From: an uncultured SAR86 cluster bacterium
GTDB taxonomy: Bacteria; Pseudomonadota; Gammaproteobacteria; Magnimaribacterales; D2472
Assembly: GCA_943789005.1 (NCBI GenBank)
Contig: CALSSL010000002.1
Span: 1 to 64,000 of the forward strand
Reading direction: 5' to 3'
DNA length: 64,000 nt
The position numbers and the translations under genes are program-made. The notes under the pieces were generated by a model, which had not been told where the DNA came from, searched no databases, and saw only the letters and a program-made list of their open reading frames with translations. Positions 40,083 to 49,429 of the stretch are shown piece after piece. Position 1 is the first letter of the stretch, and the number at the start of each line of letters is the position of its first letter.

Positions 40083-41002
40083 AACTTATACTCAAAGCCT
40101 AAAGTAATCCAATCTTTATCAGGTGAATTATCTTTTGATAATTGTGAATAGGCTGTAAAAACTTTTAACTCTGTTCTTATTTGATGATTGTACCCAAAAC
40201 TTGTTTGTTTACCGCCCGTTACCTTCATATCTGATTTAGCTTCTTGAAATAATAAAGAACCCTTTTTGGAAATTTTATGCTTAATACTATAAACATAACC
40301 AGATTCATTATTTCCAATACTAGTTTTTTCTGAGTCTTGGTATATGACACCTAATGTAGTTTTGTTAAATATATAAGATGAGGCTATTCTCTGACTATCA
40401 TAACCTTTGAGTCCTGTATCAATGCTATAAGAAGCTTTAAATGAATCAGAGTTGTAATTTAATGAATATGACTGGTAAGATTTATCAGAAGTTTTTATGT
40501 TATTAATCACAATCTTAATCCCATTAAATAATTCTGGTGATTCATAACCTACTAAATCTTGCATTCTATTCTCACCACGTAAAATATTCTTTATATCAGA
40601 CTGAGTATCATTAAAAAGATCAACTTTTAATTGAGCTTTTTTGAAAGCGGTATCGTGTGTTCCAACAAAAAACTTGCCAAAATTTCCTGATATGCCAATA
40701 AAGGTATTTCTCTGTTTAAAAACTTTATCCCCATCTGCTCTTCCGTCAGTAGGATCTATTTCATTTTCAATTTGTATTAAAAAATTAAGATTATCTGATA
40801 GTTTTAATTTAGATTTAAAACCAACTCTTGAAGCATTATTTAAAGTATCTGTTTCTGTATCTAGACCATCGTCAATTTGAGCTATGCTCATATTAATTTT
40901 TCCATAGAAATCACTAGATGCATTTAAGGTAAAGTTAAATGTCATACATGTTATTAAAAAAAGCTTTGTTGCTAGAGAGGTTAAAGTTAGTTTATTTTTC
41001 AT
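40079..41002 (-). CDS. outer-membrane porin (Gram-negative porin family)
   Basis: The product is 307 residues with a signal peptide (to about residue 29), the start SSDFYGKINMSIAQIDDG, RVGFKSKLKLSDNLNFLIQIEN and FGKFFVGTHDTAF (loop 3 region), and a terminal Phe in TLGFEYKF, the sorting signal of 16-stranded porins. A PHO-box-like repeat lies 118 bases upstream, so it could be a phosphate-limitation porin as in PhoE/OprP, but sequence alone does not show selectivity. Confidence 0.85.
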   Translation of the reverse strand: MKNKLTLTSLATKLFLITCMTFNFTLNASSDFYGKINMSIAQIDDGLDTETDTLNNASRVGFKSKLKLSDNLNFLIQIENEIDPTDGRADGDKVFKQRNTFIGISGNFGKFFVGTHDTAFKKAQLKVDLFNDTQSDIKNILRGENRMQDLVGYESPELFNGIKIVINNIKTSDKSYQSYSLNYNSDSFKASYSIDTGLKGYDSQRIASSYIFNKTTLGVIYQDSEKTSIGNNESGYVYSIKHKISKKGSLLFQEAKSDMKVTGGKQTSFGYNHQIRTELKVFTAYSQLSKDNSPDKDWITLGFEYKF

Positions 41003-41101
41003 AATTTAATATTAATAGTTAATTTAATGTTGCTATTAAATCATATATTTTTTTCATGTATTCACTCAAAATTAAGTGTTTTCATAAAAATTACTACCAA
41101 G

Positions 41102-41113
41102 ACACATATGTGT
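41102..41113. promoter_or_regulatory. perfect palindrome between porin and TetR genes
   Basis: ACACATATGTGT is a 12-base perfect palindrome in the 183-base divergent spacer, 72 bases before the tetR start. TetR-type proteins commonly bind such dyads beside their own gene. Operator function is inferred. Confidence 0.4.
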
Positions 41114-41119
41114 AACTTC

Positions 41120-41136
41120 AAAACAATTTTGTAACA
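41120..41136 (-). promoter_or_regulatory. PHO-box-like direct repeat upstream of the porin
   Basis: Read on the minus strand: TGTTACAAAATTGTTTT, two TGT half sites spaced 11 bases, as PhoB requires. It is weaker than the box at 54599-54626. Confidence 0.35.
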
Positions 41137-41185
41137 AAAAACTATTAATATTTACTTTTTATAAACATTTGTCGATAATCTATGA

Positions 41186-41779
41186 ATGCCTGAAGCCAAA
41201 CAAGAGCGAAGTAAAAAAAGAATACAAATAATTCTTGATACTGCAGAAAAAATTCTTTTAGATGAGGGTTTAGAATCTTTAACGATTGCAAATATATCAA
41301 AATATTCAGGCTTAAAGAGAACATCAACATATAAATTTTTTCCAACAGCTGATAGTCTTAAGGAAGCTTTAATTATTAAATATATAAATGACTGTTCAGA
41401 ATATTTTGAAGAAAAATCATATAATATTAATACTGAAAACTTATCAGTTGTAATTTTAAGGTATGTCGAAATACTTTATGACTATTTTCAAGAATCAAGT
41501 TCAGCCCAAATAATTATATTAAAAAATACAGTTAATCCACCTATTGATTCATCGGTTATCAGAATACTTTCAACAACTATCCAATCCTATATAGAATCAA
41601 ATATTAAACTTCCAGACATGCATAATAAGGACGGAATTTATAGAGTTCTTACCCAAGTTGTAATTTCTATATTTTCATTAAATGTTAAAGAAAGCGGTTT
41701 ACTTAATGAGACAGGTAAAATTGAAGCTCATAGAGCTGGATATTCTTATATGCAAAACTGGGTTAATCAGAGTTCTTAA
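41186..41779 (+). CDS. TetR family transcriptional regulator
   Basis: The product is 197 residues. The N-terminal helix-turn-helix (about 8-58) has RIQIILDTAEKILLDEGLESLTIANIS and TYKFFPTADSLKEAL, as in the family (the usual YYHF is YKFF). The ligand domain is not recognisable. It is divergent from the porin with a palindrome between, so it may regulate that gene and itself. Confidence 0.88.
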   Translation: MPEAKQERSKKRIQIILDTAEKILLDEGLESLTIANISKYSGLKRTSTYKFFPTADSLKEALIIKYINDCSEYFEEKSYNINTENLSVVILRYVEILYDYFQESSSAQIIILKNTVNPPIDSSVIRILSTTIQSYIESNIKLPDMHNKDGIYRVLTQVVISIFSLNVKESGLLNETGKIEAHRAGYSYMQNWVNQSS

Positions 41780-41973
41780 AATCTATATAAAAATATAGGC
41801 CAGATCCAGTTGTAATTGTCTTTACAATGAGAGGCGTGAATAAATCATAAAAGAGATTTTGTGCCATGATTCTAGATCTAATAATAATCATAACGAAAAA
41901 ATAAGTGTTAACAAACTTAAATAATAAATTTTTTAAAAGTCTAATTTTTTTTAAATTAATTTTTATTATCCAA

Positions 41974-43188
41974 TCAAACCCCTGTAACAAGCCTGATTAA
42001 TACATAGAAAAGAACAGTCAAGGAAGCTCCAGCAGGTATTGTTACAACCCAGGATAAAATGATTCTACCAATAGAACTTAAATCTAAATGCGATACACCT
42101 TTTGCTAATCCAACACCAATTACAGCACCTACTAAAGTATGAGTTGTTGATATTGGAAAACCAATATAAGTAGCGGCAACAACAGTTGACGCTGCAGCCA
42201 TTTCAGCAGAAAAACCTAGACTTGGAGTTAGGTGAGTAATTTTACTTCCAACTGTCCTGATGACACGTCCACCAAGCATAGATAAACCAAAAACAATACC
42301 AATACCACCAATTAATAAAACCCAAGGGCTTACAGCAGCTTTTGCGCCTATTGCTCCTTCAGAGGCAACACTGATGATAGCAGACATAGGACCAATAGCA
42401 TTTGCAACATCATTAGAGCCATGAGCAAAAGCCATAGCACATGCAGTTACGATCATTAAAATGGCAAAAGCAGATTCAACACCATGTTCTCTAATTTTTT
42501 CTTTGTTTATATTTAATAAAATTGAAGAAATTATTGAAACAATAATACCCAAGCCGATAGTAACTATGACTACTTCATTGTCAGTCAAAGGAATGCCGAC
42601 ATGCTTAAGACCCTTTCTAGCAGTAACAAGTCCTATTATTACTGCAACAAAAAAACTATAAACTGGAATTAAAGTAACCGCTGCCTGAGATGGGTCTCTT
42701 CTATCTAAAATAAATTTCTTTGCACTCAAGAACAAAAGAAATGCAAATGTTCCAGATATAGCTGGTGATACGATCCAGCTAGCTGCAATAGTTCCAACCT
42801 TATCCCAAGAAACAGCTTCAAATCCTGCTGAAATTATTACAAAACCTACTATAGAACCAACGATTGAATGAGTGGTTGAAACAGGCCAGCCTTTGGAACT
42901 AGCAATTAAGAGCCATGTTCCAGCTGCGCAAAGTGAAGACATCATACCAATAATAAATATATTCTCTTTTCCAACATATAAATCAGGATCAACAATACCC
43001 TTTCTTATGGTTGAGGTTACCTCTCCGCCAGCTAAATATGCTCCAAGAAATTCAAATATTGCAGCTATAAAAATAGCTTGCTTAAATGTAATCGCCTTAC
43101 TTCCAACAGAAGTACCCATTGCATTAGCAACATCATTAGCACCAATACCAAATGCCATGAAAAAGCCAGCAAATGCAGCTATAATCAA
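41974..43188 (-). CDS. pit: inorganic phosphate transporter, PiT family
   Basis: The product is about 404-416 residues with ten to twelve helices and the two inverted PiT signatures GIGANDVANAMGTSVGSKAI and FAHGSNDVANAIGPM. It imports phosphate with H+ or Na+. The first start codon in frame is a TTG at 43188, which trims the first helix. The open frame continues upstream to an in-frame ATT at 43224 (IETLFLDPTLIL), giving a more normal N-terminus behind GGTGA, so a rare start or an indel is likely. It is divergent from ppk2, with a PHO-like box between. Confidence 0.92.
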   Translation of the reverse strand: MIIAAFAGFFMAFGIGANDVANAMGTSVGSKAITFKQAIFIAAIFEFLGAYLAGGEVTSTIRKGIVDPDLYVGKENIFIIGMMSSLCAAGTWLLIASSKGWPVSTTHSIVGSIVGFVIISAGFEAVSWDKVGTIAASWIVSPAISGTFAFLLFLSAKKFILDRRDPSQAAVTLIPVYSFFVAVIIGLVTARKGLKHVGIPLTDNEVVIVTIGLGIIVSIISSILLNINKEKIREHGVESAFAILMIVTACAMAFAHGSNDVANAIGPMSAIISVASEGAIGAKAAVSPWVLLIGGIGIVFGLSMLGGRVIRTVGSKITHLTPSLGFSAEMAAASTVVAATYIGFPISTTHTLVGAVIGVGLAKGVSHLDLSSIGRIILSWVVTIPAGASLTVLFYVLIRLVTGV

Positions 43189-43267
43189 TATTAAAGTCGG
43201 ATCTAAAAATAAAGTTTCGATAATAGTTCACCAATTAGAAAATATAGTATGTATTTTGAATCTATTT

Positions 43268-43296
43268 TGTTACATTAATGTGACTTTTAATGAGAC
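43268..43296 (+). promoter_or_regulatory. PHO-box-like tandem repeat upstream of ppk2
   Basis: TGTTAC (43268), TGTGAC (43279) and TGAGAC (43291) follow each other at 11 and 12 bases with AT-rich spacers, 39-67 bases before the ppk2 start. Spacing and TGTxAC form resemble the stronger box near phoR. Confidence 0.45.
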
Positions 43297-43334
43297 TTTT
43301 TGTGAATTTAATTTCTTTAATTTAAAACTTATAT

Positions 43335-44120
43335 ATGAATCTAATATCGCTTGATCAATCAGAATATAAGAGACTTGATACCAAAGCTTATACTTTGGAA
43401 AAAAGAAGACTTCAGATTGAATTATTAAAACTTCAAGAAGATGTTATAAAAAATAACAGAAAAATTTGCATACTTTTTGAAGGGAGAGATACTGCAGGAA
43501 AAAGTTCTGCAATAAAATTTTTTTCAGAATATTTAAGACCTAATAATTTTAATTATGTACAACTGGGCATTCCTTCAAAATGGGAATCATCCCATTGGTT
43601 TCAAAGATGGGCAAAGGTCATTCCAAAAGAGGGGGAAATGTCATTTTTAGATAGATCTTGGTACACAAGAGCTATCACAGAGCCAATAATGGGATACTGC
43701 ACAGAAAATCAATACAGACTTTTTATGAACAAAGTAAATGACTGGGAAATGAAATTGATTGATGATGGGGTTGAGTTGATAAAATTCTATTTCTCTCTTT
43801 CCAAGGACCAGCAAACAAGAAGAATGCAAGCAAGAAAAAACTCTCAATTGAAGTATTGGAAATTATCAAAAAATGATGAAAAGATAGTTACAAAATGGGA
43901 TGCATTTACTTTATACAAAGATCAAATGTTCAAGAAAACTAGTACGGAAGTTTCACCATGGGTGTCAATCAATTCAAACAATAAAATGATAAGTAGATTA
44001 ACTTCCCTAAGATATCTGTTAATACAGACTGATTATGAAAATAAAAAAATTCTGAAGCCTGCTAAATATTCAAAAGATATGGCAAACTATAGCGCTTCAA
44101 TTGAAGGTGTTAAGATTTGA
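43335..44120 (+). CDS. ppk2: polyphosphate kinase 2 family protein
   Basis: The product is 261 residues. Walker A is FEGRDTAGKSSAI, followed by YVQLGIPSKWESSHWFQRW and the Walker B/lid SFLDRSWYTRAITEPIMG, the usual PPK2 order. It phosphorylates nucleotides from polyphosphate, or the reverse. The ppx gene follows 54 bases downstream, so making and breaking polyphosphate are linked. Confidence 0.93.
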   Translation: MNLISLDQSEYKRLDTKAYTLEKRRLQIELLKLQEDVIKNNRKICILFEGRDTAGKSSAIKFFSEYLRPNNFNYVQLGIPSKWESSHWFQRWAKVIPKEGEMSFLDRSWYTRAITEPIMGYCTENQYRLFMNKVNDWEMKLIDDGVELIKFYFSLSKDQQTRRMQARKNSQLKYWKLSKNDEKIVTKWDAFTLYKDQMFKKTSTEVSPWVSINSNNKMISRLTSLRYLLIQTDYENKKILKPAKYSKDMANYSASIEGVKI

Positions 44121-44174
44121 TAATCTAACTTACGAACAATTTATGATAATTACAAAATATAGTGATGATACCTA

Positions 44175-45037
44175 ATGAAAATAGCTTCAATTGATATAGG
44201 TACGAATGCTATAAAATCAAAGATATTTAAAACCACACCTACTTCTATAGAATTTATTGAAGGCATAAGATCGCCCATAAGGTTAGGAACAGATGTTTTT
44301 AATACTGGTTTCTTAACTAAAGATAAATTGAATCTTCTTATAAACACATTAAAAAAATATCAGAAACAATTCATTAAACATCAATATTACTATGTATGAA
44401 ATTGTAGCAACTAGTGCATTCAGAGAAACTCAAAACTCAGAAGAAGCTAGAAGATACGTTGAAAATGAAATAGAGCATCCAATTAGAATAATTTCTGGTC
44501 TTAGAAGAAGCAAAATTAATTAGATTTCATCCAAAAGCACAATCTAAAGCTAGCAAAGTATATGTTGATGTTGGTGGCGGTAGCACCGAAATATACATAT
44601 ATGAAGATGATAAGCACATAATTCAATCATTTCAGCTGGGTGCTGTAAGAAGTATGCTAAATAAAGATAATTCTAATGAGTGGTTAAGGTTAAAAAAATG
44701 GCTAAGTAAGCAATCAAAAACTAAAACCCTTGTTGGGCTTGGGGGTAACATTAGATCGTTCTTGAACCTTAATAAGGTAAAAAAAATGGGAACAAATAAT
44801 TTTATCAAAAAAGCATTAGTTCTTAGCAAGCTTGATGTTGATAAAAAAATATCTAAATACAGTCTGCAACAAGATAGAGCTGACGTTATAGATTATGCAT
44901 TAAATATATATATTGAAGTAATTAAGACTCTTGAAATTAATGAAGTTAAATCAACAAAATGGGGCGTTTCAGACTCTATTGCTGTAAAAACATTTCATGA
45001 ACTTTATTCTAAAAAAATTTCAATATCTAGAAGTTAA
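44175..45037 (+). CDS. ppx: exopolyphosphatase (short Ppx/GppA), two frameshifts
   Basis: The parts are MKIASIDIGTNAIKSKIFK (phosphate-1 loop), EIVATSAFRET, then in a third frame KVYVDVGGGSTEIYIYE (phosphate-2) and LVGLGGNIRSFLNL. Frame changes near 44393 and at CTTAGAAG near 44502 both look like +1 insertions. Length is about 285 residues, the short type lacking the C-terminal HD-like part of E. coli Ppx. It removes terminal phosphate from polyphosphate. The end overlaps gspM by 11 bases. Confidence 0.85.
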
Positions 45038-45476
45038 AAATAAGAGTCACGCCAATACTGTCATTAAAATTTTTATAATTAATCTTTTTTATATTTAAAT
45101 CGGTTTTATTGATAATATTTTCAGAAAGAGTCGCCGCACTATTAATGTTATTTGCTGTAAAAGTTACTGTAAATAATTCGTTTGTTTTAGTTATATTAAG
45201 CTCAGAAATTAAATCAATTAAATCATTTTTTGTAATTATTAAATTAATATAAGATTCACTAAGAGAAGATCTTTCCATGGTTGATTTAAGCTTAGAGGCT
45301 TTATAGAAGACATACTCGTAATCAGATTTTGCTTTATTTAAATTTTTTGAAGAAATTTTATAATCATCATAGACTCCCTTGATAAGAATAATCAAAATAA
45401 AGAAAATTATTAAAATTAAAGCGATTGCTAATAATTTTTTTTCTCTATCTTGTAGGTTATTAAAAAAGTTAATCAT
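45027..45476 (-). CDS. gspM: type II secretion protein GspM
   Basis: The product is 149 residues: a short cytoplasmic N-terminus (FNNLQDREKKLLA), one membrane helix (about 16-36), then a periplasmic ferredoxin-like domain. Sequence is poorly conserved in this family; the call rests on topology and position after gspL (eight-base overlap). It holds GspL in the inner-membrane platform. Confidence 0.75.
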   Translation of the reverse strand: MINFFNNLQDREKKLLAIALILIIFFILIILIKGVYDDYKISSKNLNKAKSDYEYVFYKASKLKSTMERSSLSESYINLIITKNDLIDLISELNITKTNELFTVTFTANNINSAATLSENIINKTDLNIKKINYKNFNDSIGVTLIFNF

Positions 45477-46623
45477 TGTTATTCAATCCAGCTTTAAGAG
45501 TGCCGCTTATGAGGCCATCAATTGACTCAAGATCATTATCAATAATTTGGATATTAAACCTTGAAGCATTATTTTTTAAAATATTTAATTGGAATTCAGG
45601 CATGGAGTTAATCTTTATAGATGCATAAGAGGCATCAATATCAATTGAAATATCCGAAATATATTCAGACCCATATTTAAAAAATACATCTAAATCAGGA
45701 ATTTTTACTGAAATTAAATTTGATTCAGGTATTTGTTTATAAATTTGATCAATTTGAGATTTGGGATCAATGACCTCTATTGATATCTTTATCGATGGCT
45801 TTAAAAATATCAAATGTTGAAGATGCTATAAAGACTAGCATTAGCATTATTTTTGTATGTTAAAAAAAATGGTCCTGCGATAATGAAGCCAATAGCTACT
45901 GCACATAATAAAATTTGAAGTTTTGATAAATTAAGTTTCTTAAATAATAAATTTAGGGATATATCTAAGCTATAAAAATTAGGTAGAGAATCAATTTGTG
46001 ATAAATTAATTTTAGTTAAATCAAATAATTTATCTACAGGCTTGTCTTGAAACTTATTAATAAGATTTTTATTTGAGCTATAAATTAAAGGGCTGAAATT
46101 TGGTTTATTATTTATAACAATATCTAAATACTGATTCTAAAGAAGATTGATCGCATGAAAAACCAGTTTTATTTGAATAAGAAATCATATATTTATCTTC
46201 AAATTCTGTAATTACATCTTCTCCAGGTATTATGTTTATTAAATACTCTGGGAAAACATGAATTTGTGCATTTAATTCACTTAAAGATTTATTTAAGTTT
46301 TTTAAAAAAACCTTATTTACAACATACGCTGCGCCATTAAATAAAAAATACTCATTATCAGATACTGCTTCAGCAAATATAGAGTCAACATCAGAGATGA
46401 AGTTAGCGGTATTTATTTGAGGAGATAGTGACTTGTTTTCTTCAAATTCATATGATGTTACTTGTGAGGATGGAATTAAAACAAGAAGTTTATCAGACTC
46501 ATTTAGATTATTTAATTCATCAAAATTATTAATACTGAACTTCGATTTATTATCATCAGAAATATTATAAATATTGATAGAATTGGTATCTTTATGCGAT
46601 AGGTTTGCTAAATATAGGCTCAT
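45469..46623 (-). CDS. gspL: type II secretion protein GspL, two frameshifts
   Basis: The N-terminal part (46108-46623) is the actin-like cytoplasmic domain (LLVLIPSSQVTSYEFE). A frame change near 46130 (+1) leads to about 95 more residues including the single membrane helix (ILLCAVAIGFIIAGPFFL). Another near 45830 (-1 or +2) leads to the periplasmic domain (VIDPKSQIDQIYKQIPESN). GspL recruits the GspE ATPase. Its ATG overlaps nothing but lies directly after the restored gspK stop. Confidence 0.75.
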
Positions 46624-47589
46624 TTAAATACCATTATAAGTTCTTGAGATAATATAGCTATTATTATGGTCCATAGTATATTTTACTTTCAGATTCTGAA
46701 TAATAGTTCTCATAGGTAAGATTTGTTATTAATTCAAAGTTTATAGAGGAAAAAGCAATGTAATTCTGGGATATTTCTAAATTATATGCATGGAAAAAGA
46801 TTTTTTAATTCATTCAGATCTTTAATTCCCTCTCTCAGGAATGTTATCAATAATATATTCAGCATCACTATATGAAAGATTTTCAAATAATGAACTAAGC
46901 AATGCAACTTGATTGGTTGAAATTGTATTGAGATTTATTGATAGATTGTTATCTGGTCTTGCACAAAAGTTTTGATCAAATAAATTCCAACCAATAGCTC
47001 TGATTGCTGGTAAACTTTTTATTTCATCAATATGTAAAAAAATTCTTCCTGATGTATATTCTTTTGGATTATTAAGCTGTCCTGAATAATAATAATCTTC
47101 GTGACCAAAAGCTCTAGGGTTTGAATCTTCGTCAATCCAATCTAATACTTGATCAATAGCTTCATCTATTAAATTATTCTCAACTTCATTTAAGACCATT
47201 AATCTTTTAAAAACAGCAATATTTTCTTTATTAGGTTTGTATGTGTTATTGATTTTTGTTACTAGTGCATTAATGTTAAAACAGTTTGATGTATCTATCA
47301 ATTTTCCACTCACCAAACCTTTACTGGTCTCAAAAATAAAAACATTAACAAAAAGTGCGTTATTTTTTGCATGCATTTTTGAATTAAACCTAAGCTCGTT
47401 GTCTATTTTTTTTAAAGCCAAAGATTCCATGCTTGTAAAAATATTTAAAGAAACAGTTTGAAATTCTAAATATTGAGCTCTTTTAAAGGATACAAAATAA
47501 TTATTACCAATTAAGACTGCAATAGATGATAGCAATAAGACAGTTAAAAGAACTGATATTAATACAACTCCTTTAGTCTTGAATTGCAT
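46624..47589 (-). CDS. gspK: type II secretion minor pseudopilin GspK, two frameshifts
   Basis: The prepilin-like start is MQFKTKG then VVLISVLLTVLLLSSIAVLIG. LIDEAIDQVLDWIDEDSNPR and INLNTISTNQVALLSSLF are the GspK alpha-domain. The frame slips near 46835 (IPERG / REGIKDLNEL) and near 46790; the restored end is RTYNGI directly before gspL. Both slips look like +1 insertions. Pilus tip component. Confidence 0.78.
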
Positions 47590-48169
47590 ATTTAATATCT
47601 GGATTAATAATCCAGTTGTATTCTTTATTATCTACTATGAATTCGATCTTGATTAAAGTTGGTATTTTTTTTGAGGTAATTAGGCTAATTGGCCAAGATT
47701 GATGCCATTTATTTTCATAAAGAAAAGAGATTTGAATATCTTTTATATCATTTATTATAGTAGAGCTTATATAGTCATCTGCGCTATATGGATTGGAAGA
47801 AAAATATTGTCTTCTGAGAAGGTTATTATCCTCAACAATATACTGAATTCTTTTTAAGGGCGAAACATCGTTAGAGAAAGACTTTACTTTAGTTGTAAAC
47901 ATTATATTTTCAGAGCCCAGTTCACTGATAAAGGTTCCGTAGATTTTATTACCATAAAAATCTTTTATAGGCACATTCACTAACTGTCTAATATCTCTTC
48001 TTAAAATACTAGATGCTAAACTAAGTTCTTTTATTGCATTTAAACGTTCTGAGGATTCTGATTCAGAAGCTAATGATGATTGTAAAATGTTTGATGAGAT
48101 GACTGCTATCATCGATAAAATAATAAGCGTAACCAATACTTCAATTATCGTAAAACCATTTTTATTCAT
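47573..48169 (-). CDS. gspJ: type II secretion minor pseudopilin GspJ
   Basis: The product is 198 residues with the cleavage motif MNKNG-FTIIEVLVTLIILSMIAV (Gly-1, Phe+1, Glu+5), LRRDIRQLVNVPIKD and an all-beta globular part. It overlaps gspK by 17 and gspI by 8 bases. Confidence 0.88.
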   Translation of the reverse strand: MNKNGFTIIEVLVTLIILSMIAVISSNILQSSLASESESSERLNAIKELSLASSILRRDIRQLVNVPIKDFYGNKIYGTFISELGSENIMFTTKVKSFSNDVSPLKRIQYIVEDNNLLRRQYFSSNPYSADDYISSTIINDIKDIQISFLYENKWHQSWPISLITSKKIPTLIKIEFIVDNKEYNWIINPDIKYAIQD

Positions 48170-48548
48170 TAGCTATGTAACCTTGTGTTCTATATATATA
48201 CTTATTTGAATCTTTTAATTTAATTAAGATTTCATATTGTAAAAAATCTTTTGTATCGCCCTCTTTGAAATTTTCTTGCCATTCCCATGTTTTACCCCCC
48301 ATATCTATAAAGCCATTTCTATTTGAATTTATACTTGGTTTATCAATAGAGTGAATTAAAGCGATTCTATTATTAGCAACTTCTTTGGATAGGTAATGAT
48401 CTTGTAAATTAAAAATAGAAACATTAGTTGAAAGGATTAGGTTATATAACACAATTATAGATGTGCTTAATATAAATAAAGCTACAACAACCTCTATTAA
48501 GCTAAAGCCTTTTTTAGTAGGAGATGATTTGTGAAACGATTTTTCCAT
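48162..48548 (-). CDS. gspI: type II secretion minor pseudopilin GspI
   Basis: The product is 128 residues with prepilin motif KKG-FSLIEVVVALFILSTS after a 13-residue leader. ANNRIALIHSI and KEVANNR match the family. It overlaps gspH by 35 bases because the leader is encoded within the end of gspH. Confidence 0.85.
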   Translation of the reverse strand: MEKSFHKSSPTKKGFSLIEVVVALFILSTSIIVLYNLILSTNVSIFNLQDHYLSKEVANNRIALIHSIDKPSINSNRNGFIDMGGKTWEWQENFKEGDTKDFLQYEILIKLKDSNKYIYRTQGYIANE

Positions 48549-49029
48549 TTTTATTTATTGTGATCTTTTGAGTATATTCATTAAGAAAAATATTAATTAT
48601 GCCGCCTGAGTTTTCTCCAGAAGGATAGAATATTATCAAAGGAATATTTTTATCATAGTTTTGAAAATCAATAATAGCTCCATCAAATGATTTAAAGGTT
48701 TTTTTATATTCTGAAAAATCATCCCAATTTAAAGAATACGGATTATCTATATCTTTGATATTAATATTTTTATAATCTAAAAAATAAGAAAATTCATCTT
48801 TATTATTTGCATGCCATCCAATTATATTTCCTGTAACAATGCTCTCTTCAGTAAGAAAATCAAAAGCATTCTTAAATGAAGATTGATTTTTTGATATTGA
48901 GGTAGCTGTACTAAAATTTAAAAAAATTAATGATGAAGCTATACCAATTACTATTAGTACTACTAATATCTCTATGAGAGTAAAGCCCTTAGATAACTTA
49001 TTCCATCCAATTTCCGATGTCAGTGTCAT
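48514..49029 (-). CDS. gspH: type II secretion minor pseudopilin GspH
   Basis: I chose the ATG at 49029 (MTLTSEIGWNKLSKG-FTLIEILVVLIVIGIASSL); the frame is open further upstream but inside gspG. The prepilin site is normal. The globular part is beta-rich and ends KNGKIVSQIISY. Leader and end of gspG overlap by 32 bases. Confidence 0.82.
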   Translation of the reverse strand: MTLTSEIGWNKLSKGFTLIEILVVLIVIGIASSLIFLNFSTATSISKNQSSFKNAFDFLTEESIVTGNIIGWHANNKDEFSYFLDYKNINIKDIDNPYSLNWDDFSEYKKTFKSFDGAIIDFQNYDKNIPLIIFYPSGENSGGIINIFLNEYTQKITINKNGKIVSQIISY

Positions 49030-49426
49030 CACCAGTACCGCCCTCCATTCCATCTGCTCCTAGAGTATATAAATCAAATTTTTTTGATTTTCTTGGGGGA
49101 TATTCATAAATATATTCTCTACCCCACGGATCTATAGGAAGAGATGATATATAACCATCTTCTGGAAATAGATATGGATTTTTTAAAGCAGTGTTTGGAA
49201 TGATAAGTGCCTCAAGGCCTTGAGAGGTTGATGGGTACTGTAATTCATTAAATTTGTACATTTCTAAGGCTTTTTCTGTTTGAGCCATGTCAGCCTTAAT
49301 TTTTTCTAAATTAGCTCTTTGAAATACAGGTGCTACATTAACAACTACTATTGTTCCAAGAATCCCAAGTATAACTAAAACCGCCATTAGCTCTATCAAT
49401 GTAAAACCTTTTTGATGTTTCTTCAT
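48998..49426 (-). CDS. gspG: type II secretion major pseudopilin GspG
   Basis: The product is 142 residues: leader MKKHQKG-FTLIELMAVLVILGILGTI, ADMAQTEKALEMYKFNELQYPSTSQGLEAL, DPWGREYIYEYP and the calcium-loop end LGADGMEGGTGDDTDIGNW. This is the main subunit of the pseudopilus. It starts three bases after the gspF stop. Confidence 0.95.
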   Translation of the reverse strand: MKKHQKGFTLIELMAVLVILGILGTIVVVNVAPVFQRANLEKIKADMAQTEKALEMYKFNELQYPSTSQGLEALIIPNTALKNPYLFPEDGYISSLPIDPWGREYIYEYPPRKSKKFDLYTLGADGMEGGTGDDTDIGNWME

Positions 49427-49429
49427 AAT

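Noticed and set aside
41763-41990. 75-codon minus-strand ORF between tetR and pit
   Set aside because: It covers the AT-rich gap after pit and overlaps the end of tetR by 17 bases, has no ribosome site that I can see and no recognisable motif. The shorter internal start (MAQNLFYDLF) remains possible but is not supported enough.
44175-45037. ppx, gspL and gspK as true pseudogenes
   Set aside because: All motifs survive, each break is one base, and slips share the +1 bias of the surrounding block, so sequence error is more likely.
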